NCBI RefSeq assembly: GCF_902506425.1
Contig: NZ_LR732504.1
Span: 310,001 to 374,000, forward strand
Source: Novosphingobium sp. 9U
GTDB lineage: Bacteria; Pseudomonadota; Alphaproteobacteria; Sphingomonadales; Sphingomonadaceae
DNA: 64,000 nt
Reading direction: 5' to 3'
Shown: positions 59,924-64,000 of the stretch, piece by piece
How the letters are laid out: every line of letters starts with the position of its first letter
Position numbering within the stretch: the stretch's first letter is position 1
Position numbers and translations under genes: made by a program
Notes under the pieces: generated by a model
Database searches by the model: none
Seen by the model: the letters and a program-made list of their open reading frames with translations, nothing else
Told to the model about the DNA's origin: nothing

Positions 59924-60823
59924 TCAGCCCGCGCGGATGAGCGTGCCGGCGCCTTCCTGTGTGAATATTTCGAGCAACATGGCGTGTGAGACACGCCCGT
60001 CAAGCACGACGGCAGCCTCGCAGCCCGCTTCCACTGCCATGAGGCAGGTTTCGAGCTTGGGGATCATGCCCCCCGAGATCGTGCCGTCTTCCTGCAGCCG
60101 CGCGACATCGGCGGGGCGAAGGTCGGTCAGCAGCTCTCCCTGCTTGTCGAGCACGCCGGCTACGTCGGTGAGGAGGAACAGCCGCGAGGCCCCGAGCGCC
60201 GCCGCGATGGCGCCGGCCATCGTATCGGCGTTGATGTTGTAGGTTTGCCCGTCCGCGCCCGCGGCGATCGGCGCGATCACCGGGATCATGCCGACGGCCG
60301 AGATCGTCTCGATCACGCTCGTGTCGATCATGTCGGGTTCACCCACGAAGCCGAGATCGATTGCCTTCTCTATGTTGCTGTCCGGGTCCTTGGCGGTGCG
60401 CTGCACCTTGCGCGCGGTAACCATGCCGCCGTCCTTGCCCGACAGGCCCATCGCCCGGCCGCCCGCTTGCGTGACCCAGCCGACGATCTCCTTGTTGATG
60501 TTGCCGCACAGGACCATCTCGGCGACCTGCGCGGTCTTCGCGTCGGTGACGCGCAAGCCGTCGATGAACTGCGATTCGACGCCCATCGTCTTCAGCATGG
60601 CGCCGATCTGCGGCCCGCCGCCATGGACCACCACCGGATTGATCCCCACGGCTTTCAGCAGCGCGACATCCTCGGCAAAGTCGCGAGCGAGTTCGGGATC
60701 GCCCATCGCGTGGCCGCCATACTTCACCACGAACGTGCGCCCGGCGTAGCGTTGCATATAGGGCAGCGCATCGACGAGCGTGGCGGCCTTTGCGAGCAGG
60801 GCGGGATCGTGGGGCTGTGTCAT
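59924..60823 (-). CDS. argB: acetylglutamate kinase
   Basis: 299 residues. [44 protein letters not shown] (ATP and N-acetylglutamate binding), [45 protein letters not shown] and [13 protein letters not shown] are all present. Arginine biosynthesis, second step. The N-terminal extension ([26 protein letters not shown]) is the arginine-sensitive hexameric type. Start ATG at 60823. Confidence 0.96.
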   Translation of the reverse strand: MTQPHDPALLAKAATLVDALPYMQRYAGRTFVVKYGGHAMGDPELARDFAEDVALLKAVGINPVVVHGGGPQIGAMLKTMGVESQFIDGLRVTDAKTAQVAEMVLCGNINKEIVGWVTQAGGRAMGLSGKDGGMVTARKVQRTAKDPDSNIEKAIDLGFVGEPDMIDTSVIETISAVGMIPVIAPIAAGADGQTYNINADTMAGAIAAALGASRLFLLTDVAGVLDKQGELLTDLRPADVARLQEDGTISGGMIPKLETCLMAVEAGCEAAVVLDGRVSHAMLLEIFTQEGAGTLIRAG

Positions 60824-60909
60824 GGCGCGCGGCTTAGGGGGATGGGATGCGGAATTGAAGAGGCTTTGTCCGTCAGGTCAGCCGGCTGGCTTCGCCGGCC
60901 GGCTTCTCG

Positions 60910-61587
60910 TCACGAGCGATCCAAGCGTCGCCCCAGCTGCACGAACAGCCAGATGAACGGCGGCACCATGATGGTCGAGAGCACCAGCTTGGAGATGATC
61001 TGCCCCTCCATGATCGCACCCACCGGCATCGGCTGGCCGCTAGCGTCGACGGTGCCGTAGAATGAGATCGTGATGAAGATCACGGTATCGACCACCTGGC
61101 TGAGCAGGCTGGCGATCCAGGCGCGCACGATCAGCAGCTTGCCGCTTCCGCCCGCCAGCTTGGAGAACAGGTAGACGTTGAGCGTCTGCGAAATGCCGTA
61201 CGAGCACAGGCCGGCGAACTGCATTCGCGCACCTTGGCCGAGCAGCCGCGCATAGGCCTCCTGGTCGCCCCAGAATGGTGCCGGCGGCACAACGTGGATC
61301 ACGAGGGAAAGCAGCACCATGGACACGATGAGCGGGATGAAACCGAACCGCACTAACCGGTTGGCCGTCGCCTGCCCGTAGAGTTCACTGATCGCGCTCG
61401 ACATTACGACGAGGAGCAGAAAGGCGAAGATGCCGCTCTCCACCGCCAAGTCGCCGAGCACGGGCCAGTGGCCGAGCGAGGCCAGCTTGGTGCCAAGCAC
61501 ACCGGCGAGCACGACCAGGCCGCCATAAAGCAGCGAAAAGACGAACAGGGCGCGGGGGATGATGACGGTGCGAGGGTTGGACTGCAT
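60910..61587 (-). CDS. queuosine precursor transporter (YhhQ/COG1738 family)
   Basis: 225 residues from ATG 61587. Six hydrophobic segments, with LLVVMSSAISELYGQATANRLVRFGF, SYGISQTLNVYLFSKLAGGSGKLLIVRAWIASLLSQVVDTVIFITISFYGTVD and a basic C-terminus. YhhQ imports 7-cyano- or 7-aminomethyl-7-deazaguanine for queuosine in tRNA. The upstream region has a strong hairpin but no clear preQ1 riboswitch. Confidence 0.88.
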   Translation of the reverse strand: MQSNPRTVIIPRALFVFSLLYGGLVVLAGVLGTKLASLGHWPVLGDLAVESGIFAFLLLVVMSSAISELYGQATANRLVRFGFIPLIVSMVLLSLVIHVVPPAPFWGDQEAYARLLGQGARMQFAGLCSYGISQTLNVYLFSKLAGGSGKLLIVRAWIASLLSQVVDTVIFITISFYGTVDASGQPMPVGAIMEGQIISKLVLSTIMVPPFIWLFVQLGRRLDRS

Positions 61588-61620
61588 CGGCGGTGGTGTA
61601 ACGGGCGACGAGCTTTCGGG

Positions 61621-61653
61621 ATAGAGGGTGGTTTGTGCTCCCTGCCCCTCTAT
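61621..61653 (-). promoter_or_regulatory. hairpin upstream of the queuosine-precursor transporter
   Basis: On the minus strand ATAGAGGG (61653-61646) and CCCTCTAT (61628-61621) form a perfect eight-pair stem with a 17-base loop. It would sit about 33 bases before the ATG in the mRNA. Another hairpin, TCGCCGA-xxxx-TCGGCGA, is at 61690-61707. They do not match a preQ1 class I pattern that I can confirm. Confidence 0.35.
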
Positions 61654-61787
61654 TACCGACGCGGCAGCAGTGCGGGGCAAGGCGCCTCCTCGCCGAATTT
61701 TCGGCGAAGAGAAACCGCTAGCTCTCCGCCCGCCGCCCGCCTAGTTTCGCCCACAAGTTCAAACACCGAACCAGGAATCCGCGCTTG

Positions 61788-63131
61788 ATGCATGTTGCCT
61801 ATAGCCTCTTTGGCATCGGACTTATCATGCTTGCCGCGTTCCTGCTCTCGACCGACCGCCGCGCCATCCGCTTACGCGTGGTGGGCGCGGCCTTTGCGTT
61901 GCAGGCGGGGTTCGCGGCGCTGGTGCTCTATGTGCCGTTCGGGCGCACCGTGCTGGGCGGCGCGGCAAGCGGTGTGGAGAGCCTGCTCGGCTATGCGCAT
62001 GCCGGCGTCGAATTCCTGTTCGGCAACCTGGCGAGCCCGGAAGTGGGCGGCACCAGCTTCGCCATAGCGGCGCTGCCGGTGATCATCTTCTTCGCCTCGC
62101 TGATCTCGATCCTCTATTACTTGCGGATCATGCCGCTGGTGATCCGCTGGATCGGCGGCGGGCTGGAGAAGATCACCGGGATCAGCAAGATCGAGAGCCT
62201 TTCAGCGGCTTCCAATATCTTCGTCGGCCAGAGCGAATCGCCCTTGGTGGTGCGTCCCTACCTCGCCGGCCTGACGCCTTCGCAGCTGTTCTGCCTGATG
62301 ACCGTGGGCTTGGCCGGCGTCGCCGGCACGATCCTGGCGGCCTATGCCAGCATGGGCATCCGCATCGATTACCTGGTCGCGGCGGCGTTCATGTCCGCGC
62401 CAGGGGGCATCTTCATGGCCAAGATGATCATGCCCGATCCGCGACCGAGCGACGTGGCGCAGGCCGATGCGCTGGTGGACCACGACAACCCGCCCGCCGG
62501 CATGGCCGCGGCCGCGCTCAACCGCGCCGACGTGACGCATCAGCCCGGCGTTCACGAAGTGGACGCGCAGAGCGACATCCCGGTCGAAGTGCCTCACGAC
62601 GAAGAGCGCCCCGCCAACATCATCATGGCCGCAGCCCAAGGCGCGCAGACCGGCGTCGGGCTGGCGGTGGCGGTCGGCGCGATGGTGCTGGCGTTCGTGG
62701 CACTGATCGCACTCGCCAACGGGCTCGTCGGCTGGATCGCCAGCCTTTTCGGCGCCAGCGGCGTGACCTTCCAGCTGCTGCTCGGCTACATCTTCGCGCC
62801 GGTGTTCTACCTGCTGGCGACGCCCGACTGGCACGAGGCGCTGCAGGCCGGCGGGCTGTTCGGCACCAAGATCGTGCTCAATGAATTCGTCGCCTTCATC
62901 GAACTCGGCAAGGACACCGGCCTGTCCCCCCGCACCGTCGGCGTGGTGACCTTCGCGCTGTGCGGCTTTGCCAACTTCTCCTCGATCGCGATCCAGATGG
63001 CGGTGACGGGAGGCCTCGCCCCCAACCAGCGTCCGGTCATCGCGCGCCTGGGCATGCGGGCGCTGGCGGCAGGCAGCCTGTCCAATCTGATGAGTGCGGC
63101 GCTGGCCGGACTGTTCCTGGGACTGGGCTGA
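61788..63131 (+). CDS. nupC: concentrative nucleoside transporter (NupC/CNT family)
   Basis: 447 residues with about ten hydrophobic segments. CNT hallmarks are IESLSAASNIFVGQSESPLVVRPYLAGLTPSQLFCLMTVGLAGVAGTILAAYASMGI, SAPGGIFMAKMIMPD and GTKIVLNEFVAFIELG, then VGVVTFALCGFANFSSIAIQMAVTGGLAPNQRPVIARLGMRALAAGSLSNLMSAALAGLFL. Imports nucleosides with H+ or Na+. ATG 61788 chosen; an in-frame TTG 61785 precedes it. Insert with HQPGVHEVDAQSDIPVEVPHDEERP is a variable cytoplasmic loop. Confidence 0.93.
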   Translation: MHVAYSLFGIGLIMLAAFLLSTDRRAIRLRVVGAAFALQAGFAALVLYVPFGRTVLGGAASGVESLLGYAHAGVEFLFGNLASPEVGGTSFAIAALPVIIFFASLISILYYLRIMPLVIRWIGGGLEKITGISKIESLSAASNIFVGQSESPLVVRPYLAGLTPSQLFCLMTVGLAGVAGTILAAYASMGIRIDYLVAAAFMSAPGGIFMAKMIMPDPRPSDVAQADALVDHDNPPAGMAAAALNRADVTHQPGVHEVDAQSDIPVEVPHDEERPANIIMAAAQGAQTGVGLAVAVGAMVLAFVALIALANGLVGWIASLFGASGVTFQLLLGYIFAPVFYLLATPDWHEALQAGGLFGTKIVLNEFVAFIELGKDTGLSPRTVGVVTFALCGFANFSSIAIQMAVTGGLAPNQRPVIARLGMRALAAGSLSNLMSAALAGLFLGLG

Positions 63132-63138
63132 AGAACGG

Positions 63139-63168
63139 CGTTGTCCCCGACCTCGACCCGGGACGACG
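63139..63168. repeat. CGTYGTCC/GGACGACG hairpin repeat (copy 2)
   Basis: CGTTGTCC (63139-63146) pairs with GGACGACG (63161-63168) with one G-T pair. Same family and same place (between convergent genes, after the stop of nupC) as the copy at 57077. Confidence 0.65.
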
Positions 63169-63180
63169 CTGGCCGGCAAG

Positions 63181-63738
63181 TCAGCCGGCGCTGATCTCTT
63201 TCTGCACGAAGGCAAGGTAGGCCTTCATCCAGCCGGCCAGGAACTCGCGCGAGCGTTCATGGATGGTGTGATCCTCGGCGATGAGGTCGTCCTTCCACTG
63301 GATGTAGGCCTCGGGCTGGTCGAGCACCGGCATGTCGAGGTAGGCCAGCACCATGCGCAAGTGCGACTGGCCGATCGCGGTGCCGATCGGCCCGGGCGAG
63401 GTGCCGATGACGCCCGCCGGCTTGCCCTTCCAGACGCTCTGGCCCCACGGCCGTGAGCCGTGGTCGATCGCGTTCTTCAGCACGCCGGGGATCGAGCGGT
63501 TGTATTCGGGCATGGCGAAAAGCACGGCATCGCAGCTCTTCACCAGCTCGCGCAGGGCGACCACGCTGGCGGGCGAGTCCTCGTCCTGGTCCTGACTGTA
63601 GAGCGGTAGCACGCCGATGTCGGCGAACACGAATTCGTGCCCCTGCGCCTCGGGCAAGTGGATCAGCGCGTGGGCAAGGCGCTGGTTGAACGATCCCTTG
63701 CGCAGCGAACCGACGAGGACGCAGATCTTGTGCGACAT
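63181..63738 (-). CDS. NADPH-dependent FMN reductase family protein
   Basis: 185 residues. VGSLRKGSFNQRLAHALIHL (FMN phosphate loop), FADIGVLPLYSQDQDED, LFAMPEYNRSIPGVLKNAIDHGSRPWGQSVWKGKPAGVIGTSPGPIGTAIGQSHLRMVLAYLDM. Flavodoxin-like fold of the ArsH/ChrR-type NAD(P)H:quinone or chromate reductase group. A role in quinone reduction or redox defence is likely. Substrate not known. Confidence 0.92.
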   Translation of the reverse strand: MSHKICVLVGSLRKGSFNQRLAHALIHLPEAQGHEFVFADIGVLPLYSQDQDEDSPASVVALRELVKSCDAVLFAMPEYNRSIPGVLKNAIDHGSRPWGQSVWKGKPAGVIGTSPGPIGTAIGQSHLRMVLAYLDMPVLDQPEAYIQWKDDLIAEDHTIHERSREFLAGWMKAYLAFVQKEISAG

Positions 63739-63819
63739 AGCATTCTCCGAGCGGGCAACGTGCGATGCGGCACAAACCCGCGGCGTGTGCCTGCGTTCCT
63801 TCCTGCCTACGTGTCGCGT

Positions 63820-64000
63820 TCAGTGTAGCGAGATCACACCGTCCACGGCGCGCCACTCGCTCGGACCGATCAGGTGCTGATGGGCGATGCGCACGGAGTG
63901 CAAGCGCCCCTCGATCTCCCGCCGCCAGTGGTCGAGGAACTTGCGCAGTTCCGGAAAGCGCGGTGCCAGATCGTACTGCTGAAAGGCGAACAGCTGCAGG
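63820..64000 (-). CDS. usg: Usg protein, C-terminal part (runs off the right edge)
   Basis: Sixty codons are visible, ending QLFAFQQYDLAPRFPELRKF and REIEGRLHSVRIAHQHLIGPSEWRAVDGVISLH. This matches the C-terminus of Usg, a small conserved alphaproteobacterial protein first named from the Caulobacter trp region. Function unknown. The start is beyond the window. Confidence 0.85.
   Translation of the reverse strand, partial: LQLFAFQQYDLAPRFPELRKFLDHWRREIEGRLHSVRIAHQHLIGPSEWRAVDGVISLH

Noticed and set aside
61588..61680. preQ1 class I riboswitch upstream of the YhhQ-type gene
   Set aside because: The loop and A-rich tail of preQ1-I could not be recognised; only a hairpin is reported.

Overview
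This is a high-GC chromosomal window from an alphaproteobacterium, most likely a sphingomonad (Novosphingobium/Sphingobium-like). The clearest sign is a bacterial serine palmitoyltransferase gene followed at once by a dedicated acyl carrier protein gene (sphingolipid synthesis). Other signs are divK, usg, an lptB-rpoN pair, a one-cysteine DksA, and GC-rich palindromic intergenic repeats. The assignment is inferred from gene content; no rRNA or other marker gene is present. I see no prophage, insertion sequence, CRISPR array or replication origin.

Layout. 0-3.4 kb: edge of tonB, then rpoN and lptB on the minus strand. 3.4-9.5 kb: pmbA, a solitary HNH endonuclease with an unusual palindrome over its start, a polysaccharide flippase, a frameshifted glycosyltransferase and two small proteins. 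9.5-12 kb: MAPEG protein, spt-acp and divK. 12-15.4 kb: a tightly overlapping plus-strand run (DUF3572, HAD, RidA, glycerophosphodiesterase, FemAB-like). 15.5-21.8 kb: Sel1 protein, dksA, PilZ protein, peptide-type binding lipoprotein, DUF4112, small lipoprotein, adenine/adenosine deaminase, SDR and SnoaL-like protein. 21.9-27.1 kb: processive family 2 glycosyltransferase, nrdB, glutathione transferase, cupin. 27.2-33.2 kb: an envelope/stress-like group (two DUF2171 proteins, one with a good EcfG-type promoter, PepSY protein, DUF4440, a three-part PQQ dehydrogenase, small membrane proteins, a DUF1440-DUF4126 fusion).

33.3-44.1 kb is the main accessory region: four SDR dehydrogenases, an LLM flavin/F420-type oxidoreductase coupled to a sulfotransferase-like gene, a TIM-barrel isomerase, a DUF1214 protein, and LuxR- and IclR-type regulators, with tRNA-Thr(CGT) in the middle. 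It looks like a catabolic or modification pathway whose substrate I cannot name.

44.1-64 kb is mostly housekeeping: LytS-type kinase, nuclease-like membrane protein, DEAD-box helicase, ZIP transporter, large MscS channel, two divergent Crp/Fnr regulators (one frameshifted), exonuclease III, AlkB, yggT-folD, MarC, Lon-N domain protein with a thioredoxin/TPR protein, tRNA-Gly(GCC), an Rmf-like small protein, argB, queuosine-precursor transporter, concentrative nucleoside transporter, FMN reductase and the edge of usg.

Two genes (glycosyltransferase near 8.14 kb, Crp/Fnr near 52.68 kb) are each broken by a single missing base at a short G/C run; both could be real mutations or sequencing errors. 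Multi-hairpin repeats of one family sit at 15.4, 24.4 and 38.8 kb, with shorter relatives elsewhere.
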